From positions 1 to 45,564 of IMG/VR virus record IMGVR_UViG_3300037092_000018: a stretch of 45,564 bases of DNA; one strand, written 5' to 3'. This stretch comes from a virus. The notes below the pieces were generated by a model. It searched no databases and was not told the DNA's origin. It was given only the letters and a program-made list of their open reading frames with translations. Below are positions 39,264-45,564 of this stretch, in pieces (position 1 is the stretch's first letter; each line of letters begins with the position of its first letter). A program made the translations under genes and the position numbers.

Positions 39264-39434
39264 ATGTCCGCGAAAGAACGGGTCGAACACGCTTTTGAGA
39301 AGAGCAAACGCAAATACGGCACGGTGGACCCGCATACCAGCCTACTCCGCCGCCTGATTGACAGCGCCGCCAGCCGCGAAGATTGGGAAATACTGGCGCA
39401 CAGAATCCAGAGCGATGGGAGTCTCCGCCCATGA
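39264..39434 (+). CDS. Hypothetical protein, 56 aa
   Basis: AAGAGGTGG before ATG 39264, 11 bases after the terminator's T-run. Product MSAKERVEHAFEKSKRKYGT... is a charged two-helix protein. Since it lies past a terminator, it must be reached by read-through or an unseen promoter. ATGA overlap with the next gene. Not recognised. Confidence 0.65.
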   Translation: MSAKERVEHAFEKSKRKYGTVDPHTSLLRRLIDSAASREDWEILAHRIQSDGSLRP

Positions 39435-40120
39435 TCCGCGCATTCCAGATTTCATGCATTCTCCTAGTGCTCACCGCCGTCGTGGCCGTGGGCGCTTGTG
39501 GTTTTGCGGCCTATAAAGCCTTCGAGAAGCTGGGCGCGGCGGCCGACGGGATCACGTTTACGCTGGTCAATATCAACCGGCCATGCGGAACAGGCAAACC
39601 TTGCGGCACCCTAGCGGAGATCGGCAAGGCGACGATCAAAGTGGGCGACATTCTCGTGACCTCGCAGCGCCAGGAGCAGGACACCGCCCGCGCTGCGCAG
39701 GCGACCATGACCGCAGTGGACCAGATGGCCGCGCACGCCGGGGCGCTCACGGATTCCCTCGCGGGAACGGCCAGCGCCGCGACAGGGACGCTCGCACAGG
39801 CCCGCGTAGACCTCGGGACGATGAATGACTCCATCGCGGCGACAAAGCCGCTCCTAGAGGCCAGCACGGCCACCATCGGGCGGTTGGGCGTGGCCTCTGA
39901 TGACCTGGACACGCTGCTGAAGCGCAAGGCTATCGGCGACCTGCTCGACCAGTTCGCGGGAATCGCCACGCATGGAAACGCCATCGCGGGCGACTTCCAG
40001 CAGGTCGCGGACAAGGCCCGCGCCGATTATCTGCGCAAAACGCCGTGGTATTTGCAGCCGGTCAAGCGCGCGGGCGACATTATGGACATCAGCGCGGCCA
40101 TTGCCCGACATACCCCGTAG
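39431..40120 (+). CDS. Membrane-anchored coiled-coil protein, spanin-like topology, 229 aa
   Basis: ATGA overlap. Residues 5-28 (FQISCILLVLTAVVAVGACGFAA) are one N-terminal span or uncleaved signal. NRPCGTGKPCGTLAE follows near 53-67, then a long Ala/Thr helical region (QDTARAAQATMTAVDQMAAH; GTLAQARVDLGTMNDSIAAT) that could be a periplasmic coiled coil. The N-in, C-out layout and place after the lysis genes fit an inner-membrane spanin, but no outer-membrane lipoprotein partner is visible. Last gene before the early promoter. Confidence 0.66.
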   Translation: MIRAFQISCILLVLTAVVAVGACGFAAYKAFEKLGAAADGITFTLVNINRPCGTGKPCGTLAEIGKATIKVGDILVTSQRQEQDTARAAQATMTAVDQMAAHAGALTDSLAGTASAATGTLAQARVDLGTMNDSIAATKPLLEASTATIGRLGVASDDLDTLLKRKAIGDLLDQFAGIATHGNAIAGDFQQVADKARADYLRKTPWYLQPVKRAGDIMDISAAIARHTP

Positions 40121-40194
40121 CGAAGTTCAAGCGAAGGAATTGTGTTCTGGCGCACACTATATAAAGTTATTTACATCTTACGCGAAAATAACTA

Positions 40195-40223
40195 TTGACA
40201 CGCCGTAACTTTGCCTGTATCTT
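40195..40223 (+). promoter_or_regulatory. Early-operon promoter
   Basis: TTGACA (40195-40200), exactly 17 bases, TATCTT (40218-40223), in the AT-rich 109-base gap that separates the two gene blocks. The ATG of the first early gene follows after 6 bases, so the transcript would be leaderless or nearly so. The best consensus match in the window. Confidence 0.75.
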
Positions 40224-40229
40224 CCAATC

Positions 40230-40385
40230 ATGACGAAGACAAAGGTACCATTGCAACGGACCTACGACCTGACGGACTCAGGCCGCGAGCGAATCATCAA
40301 GGCGCAGAAGCGGCGCTGGAGACTCTGGCGCAAAGCAAAGCGTGAGGCGAAGGCGACAGCAACAAGGACCAAGGCCGGCAAGTAG
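40230..40385 (+). CDS. Small basic DNA-binding-type protein, first early gene, 51 aa
   Basis: ATG 40230 has no ribosome-binding site and lies at the expected transcription start. Product: MTKTKVPLQRTYDLTDSGRE, then RIIKAQKRRWRLWRKAKRE, extremely basic (over one third Lys/Arg). The G-R-x-R-I-x-x-A-Q-K-x-R-W motif occurs in small regulators and histone-like peptides that contact DNA. As the first early product it may act on host or phage transcription. Function inferred. Confidence 0.66.
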   Translation: MTKTKVPLQRTYDLTDSGRERIIKAQKRRWRLWRKAKREAKATATRTKAGK

Positions 40386-40397
40386 CGGAGGCTCATC

Positions 40398-40646
40398 ATG
40401 GACGGAATCCTAGCAATCTCAGCAATTCTGCTGGCTGGCATTTGGCTGTCAGAGCGCATCAAACGCTGGCGCGAGGATGACCGAAAGGCGCACGCCGAAC
40501 AGCAGTATCAGGCCGCCGTGGCCGTCAAATATCCGCGCTCGGAGATCGGGCCATTGCCTGAATCCCCGCGCTACGATGACGACGTCAGCTATAACTGGGT
40601 CAAAACCGCTGGCGAGATGAGGGCCAGAGAATTGAGGGCGAAATGA
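40398..40646 (+). CDS. Small membrane-anchored early protein, 82 aa
   Basis: GGAGG (40387-40391) before ATG 40398. Residues 2-18 (DGILAISAILLAGIWLS) form a span, followed by a basic and acidic soluble tail (ERIKRWREDDRKAHAEQQYQ). Early expression and membrane position suggest a superinfection-exclusion or host-takeover role, but there is no direct evidence. ATGA overlap with the next gene. Confidence 0.68.
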   Translation: MDGILAISAILLAGIWLSERIKRWREDDRKAHAEQQYQAAVAVKYPRSEIGPLPESPRYDDDVSYNWVKTAGEMRARELRAK

Positions 40647-41257
40647 CACTTACCACCACGTTCAAACGCCTACGCGCTGCCGGAGCTTGCAAGAAACGCT
40701 ACAAATTCCTCCGCGCCGCGCTCAAAGGCACAAAGGACAACGAACCGATCAACCTGCTCACCATCTTGGCAACCAATGGCCTCGATGACGCACTGTACGC
40801 GCTGAAAGCCACCATAGAGAATTGCGATGTTCCTGCGCGGCTAATGGCGGCTGATTCCGCTGAGCAGGTATTGCCTATTTGGCAGAAATACTCGCCATTA
40901 GCCGCGCCAGAGTTGGCTATAAAAGCCGCCCGCGATTTCGCGCATGGACGCATTACCCGCGAGGAATTGGCTGCTGCGTGGGCTGCTGCGCGGGCTGCTG
41001 CGGGGGATGCTGCGTGGGCTGCTGCGGGGGCTGCGCGGGATGCTGCGTGGGCTGCTGCGGGGGCTGCTGCGGGGGATGCTGCGGGGGATGCGCGGGCTGC
41101 TGCGGGGGCTGCGCGGGATGCTGCGTGGGCTGCTGCGGGGGCTGCTGCGGGGGATGCTGCGGGGGATGCGCGGGCTGCTGCGTGGGATAAACAACGCGAG
41201 ATTTTCGTTAGCTATTTGCAACCAGAAGCGCAACTGAAAGATGAGGAGAAGAGATGA
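40643..41257 (+). CDS. Imm-5-like domain protein with Ala-rich repeat tail, 204 aa
   Basis: Residues 1-112 follow a domain seen in many phage proteins labelled Imm-5-like/putative immunity protein: RLRAAGACKKRYKFLRAALK, then NEPINLLTILATNGLDDALY, and VPARLMAADSAEQVLPIWQK with KAARDFAHGRITREEL. Residues 113-182 are Ala with Trp, Gly, Asp and Arg (DAAWAAAGAARDAAWAAAG), a continuous amphipathic helix. Within it, two 26-residue units are identical in DNA as well. The usual family has a shorter tail, so this copy is expanded. Function unknown; an immunity or toxin-partner role is only suggested by the family name. Confidence 0.78.
   Translation: MTLTTTFKRLRAAGACKKRYKFLRAALKGTKDNEPINLLTILATNGLDDALYALKATIENCDVPARLMAADSAEQVLPIWQKYSPLAAPELAIKAARDFAHGRITREELAAAWAAARAAAGDAAWAAAGAARDAAWAAAGAAAGDAAGDARAAAGAARDAAWAAAGAAAGDAAGDARAAAWDKQREIFVSYLQPEAQLKDEEKR
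41026..41181 (+). repeat. Tandem duplication of 78 bp inside the Ala-rich gene
   Basis: 41026-41103 and 41104-41181 are identical. Each encodes 26 residues of the Ala/Trp/Gly/Asp/Arg helix and is itself made of shorter GCTGCT/GCGGGG/GATGCT units. The identity implies a recent event. Confidence 0.95.
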
Positions 41258-41577
41258 ATGGAATCGCTAGATCGACAATTTCCATCGACGCGCTAGTGCG
41301 GCAAGCCAACCGCAACATCAGGGCCGTTCACGCCACGCAGAACGTCCCGGCTGACTGCGACCTGAACGCATGGCTTATGCAGGAGAGCACAGGCCGCGAC
41401 TACCCGCTCGCCGACTGCGGGCCGGATGCGCCCATCAATGACCAGCACGAGCCGCTGACCGAACTCAGCCCGGAAGTGTGGGAAGGAATCTTGATCGGTT
41501 TTATGCTTACAGGCGTGCTTGGGCTTATTGCGCTGGTCTTGCACTTCGCCCCCGGCATTGACGCATGGAGGCCGTGA
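41254..41577 (+). CDS. Tail-anchored membrane protein, 107 aa
   Basis: ATGA overlap. Soluble N-terminal 75 residues (LVRQANRNIRAVHATQNVPA; WLMQESTGRDYPLADCG), then a span at about 78-99 (GILIGFMLTGVLGLIALVLHFA) and a short tail. A C-tail anchor in the inner membrane is likely. Early gene of unknown function. Confidence 0.7.
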   Translation: MNGIARSTISIDALVRQANRNIRAVHATQNVPADCDLNAWLMQESTGRDYPLADCGPDAPINDQHEPLTELSPEVWEGILIGFMLTGVLGLIALVLHFAPGIDAWRP

Positions 41578-41759
41578 CGACCGCCCCGACCATCACCGAA
41601 GCCCCGCCGGAGGTCTACTTCTTGGGCGAACTGGCCGCACGAATGGAACTGTGGGCCGTTTACGCCGCAAACCACTACGAACGAGATGCGTTCCAGCGCC
41701 GGGCCAAACAGTACCGCGAGGCGCAGTTTGACGCGCTGGACGAGGGGGAACTCGGATGA
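41565..41759 (+). CDS. Hypothetical protein, 64 aa
   Basis: ATG 41565 overlaps the previous gene by 13 bases; GTG 41574 (GTGA) is the alternative, but GGAGG is then only 2 bases away. Product MEAVTTAPTITEAPPEVYFL... with a helix (LAARMELWAVYAANHYERDA) and an acidic end. Not recognised. Confidence 0.62.
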   Translation: MEAVTTAPTITEAPPEVYFLGELAARMELWAVYAANHYERDAFQRRAKQYREAQFDALDEGELG

Positions 41760-41839
41760 GCGTATGGAAGCGGCCGCCCGTAATCGCCCGAACCAAGCAA
41801 CCGAAGCACCCGCGCCGACTGGCGCAGAAAGGGAAGTGA
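41756..41839 (+). CDS. Tiny basic peptide, 27 aa
   Basis: ATGA overlap on the left; its TGA overlaps the ATG of the next gene. Product MSVWKRPPVIARTKQPKHPR plus RLAQKGK, with ten basic residues. Either a small nucleic-acid-binding peptide or a coupling ORF. Confidence 0.42.
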   Translation: MSVWKRPPVIARTKQPKHPRRLAQKGK

Positions 41840-42096
41840 TGGAAATGCCATTTTATAACGGCGCTTGCGTCGATAGGGGAATACCCATAGACCCGGCGAA
41901 ACTGTACCTTTTGGCTTCAGCACTGTGCGACGAGGGTAGCTGGCACAGAGACTCGCCGAGAGTAACTAAATCGGAGCGCGATGCTGCTGATGAGCGCTAC
42001 GAGCGAGAAGTAAAAGAGCGTGGGTATTGCCGCGAATGTGAGAACCTGGCCGGCTTCATCTTGAGCAAGTTCGACATTACGGAGCGTGCGGAATGA
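41839..42096 (+). CDS. Hypothetical protein with CxxC, 85 aa
   Basis: ATG 41839 with AAGGGAAG upstream; a longer frame runs back to 41686 but through the preceding genes. Product MEMPFYNGACVDRGIPIDPA..., helical middle, then ERGYCRECENLAGFI with one CxxC near residues 66-69. ATGA overlap with the next gene. Not recognised. Confidence 0.65.
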   Translation: MEMPFYNGACVDRGIPIDPAKLYLLASALCDEGSWHRDSPRVTKSERDAADERYEREVKERGYCRECENLAGFILSKFDITERAE

Positions 42097-42395
42097 CCGC
42101 CCGCGACAGCATCGACCGTGCCGTGGAGATCGCCGAGTCCGCGGCGTTCGAGAGCGCCTTCGAGCCGCGCTCACTGCCGCTGGTCGAGCGCGAGTACAGC
42201 GCCGAGAACGATGCTCTGTTTGGGCTGCGCGAGAGGGTCAGAACGCAATACTCGCCGCAGCCGATCCCCACCCGCCACTTCGATTGGGCCGCTTGGCTCG
42301 ACGGGCGCGAAGAGGACGGGCCTTTCGGCAACGGGGCCACGGAAGCGGATGCAATTGAAGAACTGCGCGTGCTACTGCAAATGGAGGGATCATGA
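42093..42395 (+). CDS. Hypothetical early protein with shared module, 100 aa
   Basis: ATGA overlap. The first 50 residues are helical and acidic (SIDRAVEIAESAAFESAFEP). Residues 55-86 (PQPIPTRHFDWAAWLDGREE and on) are the module shared with the 189-aa protein at 5058, and a short helix closes the protein (IEELRVLLQMEG). The module begins after unrelated N-termini in both proteins. Confidence 0.75.
   Translation: MTARDSIDRAVEIAESAAFESAFEPRSLPLVEREYSAENDALFGLRERVRTQYSPQPIPTRHFDWAAWLDGREEDGPFGNGATEADAIEELRVLLQMEGS
42256..42351 (+). repeat. 96-bp dispersed direct repeat, copy 2
   Basis: Partner of 5185-5280 (95 of 96 bases). The flanks differ immediately on both sides, so the copied unit is sharply bounded and corresponds to a protein segment. 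Confidence 0.95.
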
Positions 42396-42649
42396 ACGAG
42401 CCAAAATTCACGCTGGGGCCGTGGTTGAACCAGGAGAATATGGCAGGCTACGCGGATATTGTGATCCCCGGAGAGCATATTGCGATGGTGGCAAAGGAAA
42501 CAAACGCCAACCTAATAGCCTCAGCACCGGACCTGTACGCCGCGCTGGAAGAGCTAATCTTGGCTTCTCGGTCTTTTGACAGTGAGCGCGTCTGTGCCGC
42601 TTTTGGACAGGCCCGCGCCGCACTTGCAAAGGCGGTTTCCCATGACTGA
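42392..42649 (+). CDS. Conserved phage-type hypothetical protein, 85 aa
   Basis: ATGA overlap. The pattern FTLGPWLNQEN at the start and ETNANLIASAPDLYAALEEL at about 37-56 is widespread in small proteins of phage replication/recombination regions (the NA-x-LIA-x-APDLL-x-AL signature). Function is not known. It overlaps the ERF gene by 8 bases. Confidence 0.75.
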   Translation: MNEPKFTLGPWLNQENMAGYADIVIPGEHIAMVAKETNANLIASAPDLYAALEELILASRSFDSERVCAAFGQARAALAKAVSHD

Positions 42650-43400
42650 GCAGAAGGACGCACTTACGATTGCGCCGCAACAATCTCTTGGGCCGATGGA
42701 CCTTATGCGTCAGGCCCTCTCAACTGGCACATCACCGGAGGTTATCCGCGAACTTGTGGCCCTCCAGCAGTCCGTCGAGCGCTTCAACTGGGAGCGCGAA
42801 GAGCGGCAATGGAGGATCGACTTTGACGACGCGCTGAATGCCTGCCAGCGTCAAATCGGGCGCATTGCGCCTAACCGCGACCGCGAAAGCGGCATCATGT
42901 GGGCGGATTACGTGCGCGTGGACAAGGTTGTGCGCCCCGTCTATCTGGAGGCCGGCTTCTCTATCAGTTTTTCTGAAGTGGAAAGTCCAACCGAGGGCCG
43001 CAGGATGAGGGCCACACTTTCGCGCAGTGGAGTAACTAAGGAGTATTTCTCCAAGCTAACGCCCGCAGGAAATAGCAAGATGAGCGCTGCGGACGCGGAC
43101 GCGAGCGGTTCATCCCGCGCCATGCGCTACTTGCTGCTCAAGATCTTCAACATCGCGGTTGGTATCGACAAGGACGAAAAGAAACCTTTCGAGGACGGCA
43201 AGCAGCCCGCCGGCCAAGTCGGCGAGGCGCGTCAAAAGGAACTCTGCGACCATATCGGACTCGCTGAAAGCATGTACGAACTGACGCGCATCTACCTCGC
43301 AGCGCAGAAGGAAGCGCAGTACGACGGCGTCGCCACACTTAAGTTCGCGGAAGCCAAGCGCGTCCGCACGACACAGCTACGCAAGGAAGGCAAAGCATGA
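42642..43400 (+). CDS. erf: ERF-family single-strand annealing recombinase, 252 aa
   Basis: Anneals complementary single strands in phage recombination. ATG 42642 is chosen because homology starts soon after; the frame extends to 42576 inside the previous gene. ERF core at about 60-185: FDDALNACQRQIGRIAPNRD, WADYVRVDKVVRPVYLEAGF, SISFSE, then a strand pair and SSRAMRYLLLKIFNIAVG. The C-terminal 60 residues are helical. It is followed by a coiled-coil gene and a YqaJ exonuclease, the standard annealase-exonuclease pairing. Confidence 0.88.
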   Translation: MTEQKDALTIAPQQSLGPMDLMRQALSTGTSPEVIRELVALQQSVERFNWEREERQWRIDFDDALNACQRQIGRIAPNRDRESGIMWADYVRVDKVVRPVYLEAGFSISFSEVESPTEGRRMRATLSRSGVTKEYFSKLTPAGNSKMSAADADASGSSRAMRYLLLKIFNIAVGIDKDEKKPFEDGKQPAGQVGEARQKELCDHIGLAESMYELTRIYLAAQKEAQYDGVATLKFAEAKRVRTTQLRKEGKA

Positions 43401-44611
43401 GACTGAATACCGAAGCACACGCGACACAGCCCACAATAGAATTCACGGCGCCAGAAGAATCAACCATCACTTCGCTGGCCGTAATCGAAACCACATCCGC
43501 AGCGCTGGTCTACGCCCCCGGCGCCCTCACCGCGCTGGTAGACAGGCTCAAGCAGGAAGTCCGCGCACAGCTTGCCACGCTCGATGTGTCCAAGCCGAAA
43601 GACAAGGCGCGCATTATTTCGCTCTCCGCGCGGGTAGCGAAAGCAAAGGTCAAGCTCGACGAGATGGGAGCAGACTTGACTGAGGAACACCGCGCCGTCG
43701 TTACGGCCGTCAACGCCGACCGCAAGACAATGCGCGACGACATGGATGCCTTCAAGGTAGAAGTTCGCAAGCCGGTAACCGACCTGGAGAACGCGGAGAA
43801 AGATCGCGTTGCTGCGCACGAGGCAATCATCCGCCAGATTGAAGACCTTGGCAGACTCGACCGCCCGCTGAACCTGGAAGAGATCGAAGCGCGCGCCGGC
43901 CAAGTGAGTGTTCTTGCGGATCGTGACTGGCAGGAATTCAAACAGCGTGCGGTCGGCGCTAAGGTGATGGCGATGGAGGCCCTTTCAGAGGCTCAAGACC
44001 GCGCCATTGAAGCCAGACGCTTACGCGAACAAGCTGAGCGCCTGGAATCCGAGGCCCGCGAGCGCGCCATCAAGGAACGCGAGGAAGCCGCTGCCAAAGC
44101 TGCCAAGGAGGCCGCAGAGCGTCGCGCAGAGGAGCGTGCATGGATTGCGCGTCAAGCTGCCATACAAGAGCAACAGCGCATTGAGAATGAGCGCATTGAG
44201 GCTGAGGCGCGGGCGAAGCAGGCCGAAGCGGAGAAGATCGCCGCAGAACTTAAGGCCGAGAGGGAGCGTATCGAAGCGGAAGAGCGGCGCATCCGTGAGG
44301 GTGAACAGGCTGAGGCGCGGCGCGTAGCGGATGCCCAGGCCGCCCAACGGCGCGCGCAGGAAGCGGCCGCACAGGCCCAGCGCGACCAGGAAGCAGCGGT
44401 AGAAGCCGAGCGCCAGCGGGTGGCAGCGCAGAAGAAGGCCGAGGCTGACGAACGCGAGAAGCGAGAGCGCAACAAAAAGCATCGCGCCGCTATCGAAATG
44501 GCCGCGATTGATGCCGTGGAATCCATTACACAGATGTCGCCGGAGGATGCAACGGCGGTAATTCGCGCAATCGGCGAAGGCTTGATTCCGCACGTAACCA
44601 TTTCGTACTAA
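43397..44611 (+). CDS. Coiled-coil recombination-associated protein, 404 aa
   Basis: ATGA overlap with erf. Residues 40-160 form the conserved part (ALTALVDRLKQEVRAQLATL; DKARIISLSARVAKAKVKLD), a pattern common in phage proteins between annealase and exonuclease genes. Residues 200-365 are an unbroken Glu/Arg/Ala coiled coil (REQAERLESEARERAIKERE). The end is a small helical domain (MAAIDAVESITQMSPEDATA). Probably a structural or tethering partner of the recombination enzymes. No ATPase motif, so not SbcC-like. Confidence 0.76.
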   Translation: MRLNTEAHATQPTIEFTAPEESTITSLAVIETTSAALVYAPGALTALVDRLKQEVRAQLATLDVSKPKDKARIISLSARVAKAKVKLDEMGADLTEEHRAVVTAVNADRKTMRDDMDAFKVEVRKPVTDLENAEKDRVAAHEAIIRQIEDLGRLDRPLNLEEIEARAGQVSVLADRDWQEFKQRAVGAKVMAMEALSEAQDRAIEARRLREQAERLESEARERAIKEREEAAAKAAKEAAERRAEERAWIARQAAIQEQQRIENERIEAEARAKQAEAEKIAAELKAERERIEAEERRIREGEQAEARRVADAQAAQRRAQEAAAQAQRDQEAAVEAERQRVAAQKKAEADEREKRERNKKHRAAIEMAAIDAVESITQMSPEDATAVIRAIGEGLIPHVTISY

Positions 44612-44620
44612 GGAGCGACA

Positions 44621-45466
44621 ATGCAGATTCTACGATTCGCGCAGCACGGCACAGACGGCAACGTGTCCGATGACTTCTTCCAGGCACACCTAGGCCGCGC
44701 CACGTCGTCAAGCGCATCATCCATCTTGGATTTCACGCTGAAGGGCGTCGAGGGTTCCAAGCGCAAACTCTACAGGCTAGAGAAGGTCGCGGAGATTTTG
44801 AGCGGTATTGCCGCGCAGGACCATTTCGTTTCCGCTCCCATGAAGGCCGGGACGTTCTCTGAGCCAGCGGCCCGCACCGCCTACGAACTCGAAGATGGCG
44901 TGATGGTCGAGGAAGTGGGCATGGTGGTTGGCGACAATGAACGCTGCGGCTGGTCGCCGGACGGGCTGGTAAACGATGCGGCTGGCAATCTGGTAGGCGC
45001 CATCGAGTCGAAGTGCCCGCGCACAACCACGCACCTGCAAACCCTCGACGCCGGCCAGATTCCAGAGGGCAACATGCCGCAACTGCTCTTCGCGTTCATG
45101 TGCTGCCCGCCGCTGCAATGGATCGACTTCATTTCGCGCGATGGAGGCATGAGCAACGATCCTGCGATGTTCGGCGCAATTCTTCCCAGGCGCTTCGTAC
45201 AGTTCACCATCCGCCTGCACCGCGCGGAGTGCGAGGCGCAGATTGCCAAGATGCGCGAGGCGACAGACAAGTTCCTCGCCGACGTAGACGCGACCATCGA
45301 GCGCCTGAAACAGCGAGCGCCGGAGGTTGCCGAGCCTGAGCCGGAGCCGGTAGACGATCCGCTTGGAATCAGCGCGGAAGACGTCGCCTGGGCTGCGGCG
45401 GGATTTCCCGAAGCACAACCGAACGAAGGAGGAAACATTGAAAACTCTCAGGATTACAAAGGCTGA
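44621..45466 (+). CDS. YqaJ/lambda-exonuclease family nuclease, 281 aa
   Basis: Resects double-stranded ends for the annealase. The family motifs are in order: HLGRATSSSASSIL (23-36), GTFSEPAARTAYEL (77-90, Glu81), GWSPDGLV (110-117, catalytic Asp114), GAIESKCPRT (126-135, Glu129-x-Lys131) and MPQLLFAFMCC (152-162, Gln154). These complete the D-x(n)-E-x-K nuclease site. The C-terminal 60 residues are acidic and extended beyond the catalytic fold. AGGAG lies at the usual distance. Its end overlaps the TTG start of the hexapeptide-repeat gene. Confidence 0.92.
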   Translation: MQILRFAQHGTDGNVSDDFFQAHLGRATSSSASSILDFTLKGVEGSKRKLYRLEKVAEILSGIAAQDHFVSAPMKAGTFSEPAARTAYELEDGVMVEEVGMVVGDNERCGWSPDGLVNDAAGNLVGAIESKCPRTTTHLQTLDAGQIPEGNMPQLLFAFMCCPPLQWIDFISRDGGMSNDPAMFGAILPRRFVQFTIRLHRAECEAQIAKMREATDKFLADVDATIERLKQRAPEVAEPEPEPVDDPLGISAEDVAWAAAGFPEAQPNEGGNIENSQDYKG

Positions 45467-45564
45467 TCTAAACGAGCGGAACGAATACACCCGCTCACGC
45501 GACCTTGAATTTGAAGGCCACATTGAAGTTGAGGCATCGCTTGGATGGATCACCGTCAATGGAT
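45438..45564. repeat. Terminal direct repeat, right copy
   Basis: Exact copy of 1-127. It supplies the missing upstream region of the gene at position 1, including AGGAGG about 5 bases before its TTG start, and proves that the window is one turn of a circular map. Confidence 0.95.

Noticed and set aside
40879-41237. Cys/Gly-rich and Leu/Arg-rich frames over the Ala repeat
   Set aside because: They are the other frames of the GCTGCT/GCGGGG tandem repeat; the N-terminal domain homology fixes the Ala frame as the real one.

Overview
This window is a complete tailed-phage genome presented as a linearised circle. Its last 127 bases (45438-45564) repeat its first 127 exactly, so the unit genome is about 45,437 bp and the gene at position 1 really starts across the junction. 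Every supported gene is on the + strand, packed with ATGA, GTGA, TTGA or TAATG overlaps. There is no integrase, repressor, tRNA, transposase or reverse transcriptase that I can recognise, so a strictly lytic lifestyle is the simplest reading. No tape-measure or sheath gene is visible, while a very large portal, a scaffold, a capsid protein, long internal virion proteins and tail-fibre or tailspike genes are, which points to a podovirus-like short-tailed phage. The host is not named by the sequence. Good Shine-Dalgarno sites, GC-rich codons, an E-D-T muramidase and Sec signal peptides suggest a moderately GC-rich Gram-negative bacterium; Acidobacteriota is a guess only.

Read as a circle there are two transcription blocks. 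The early/replication block starts at 40230 behind a good sigma70-like promoter, crosses the junction and ends near 7379. It holds a small basic protein, an Imm-5-like Ala-repeat protein, an ERF single-strand annealing protein, a coiled-coil protein, a YqaJ-type exonuclease, a hexapeptide-repeat protein, a DUF1064 nuclease-like protein, a DUF1376 replication protein, a DnaB-type helicase, an orphan DNA methyltransferase, a SANT/GcrA-like DNA-binding protein and many tiny, often Cys-rich proteins.

The late block starts at 7411 behind a second promoter with the same layout. It runs through small and large terminase, portal, scaffold, a second orphan methyltransferase, major capsid protein, a GroES-like co-chaperonin, neck/adaptor candidates, a 1485-residue tail-associated protein, internal/ejection candidates, fibre/tailspike genes and the lysis cassette (GH24 muramidase plus two holin candidates). 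Two further extended -10 promoters (before the capsid gene and before 27529) share an unusual downstream motif. An intrinsic terminator lies at 39217-39252.

The most unusual features are these. The early gene at 5620-5949 contains a 47-nt stretch that, as RNA, would pair with the ribosome-binding site and start codon of the late virion gene at 21511, with a single G-U wobble. A GroES-like gene sits directly after the capsid gene. Three consecutive fibre-region proteins carry apparent Sec signal peptides ending before Gln, one of them with a glycosidase-like beta-propeller. The early and late operon heads have the same promoter layout and would give leaderless transcripts.
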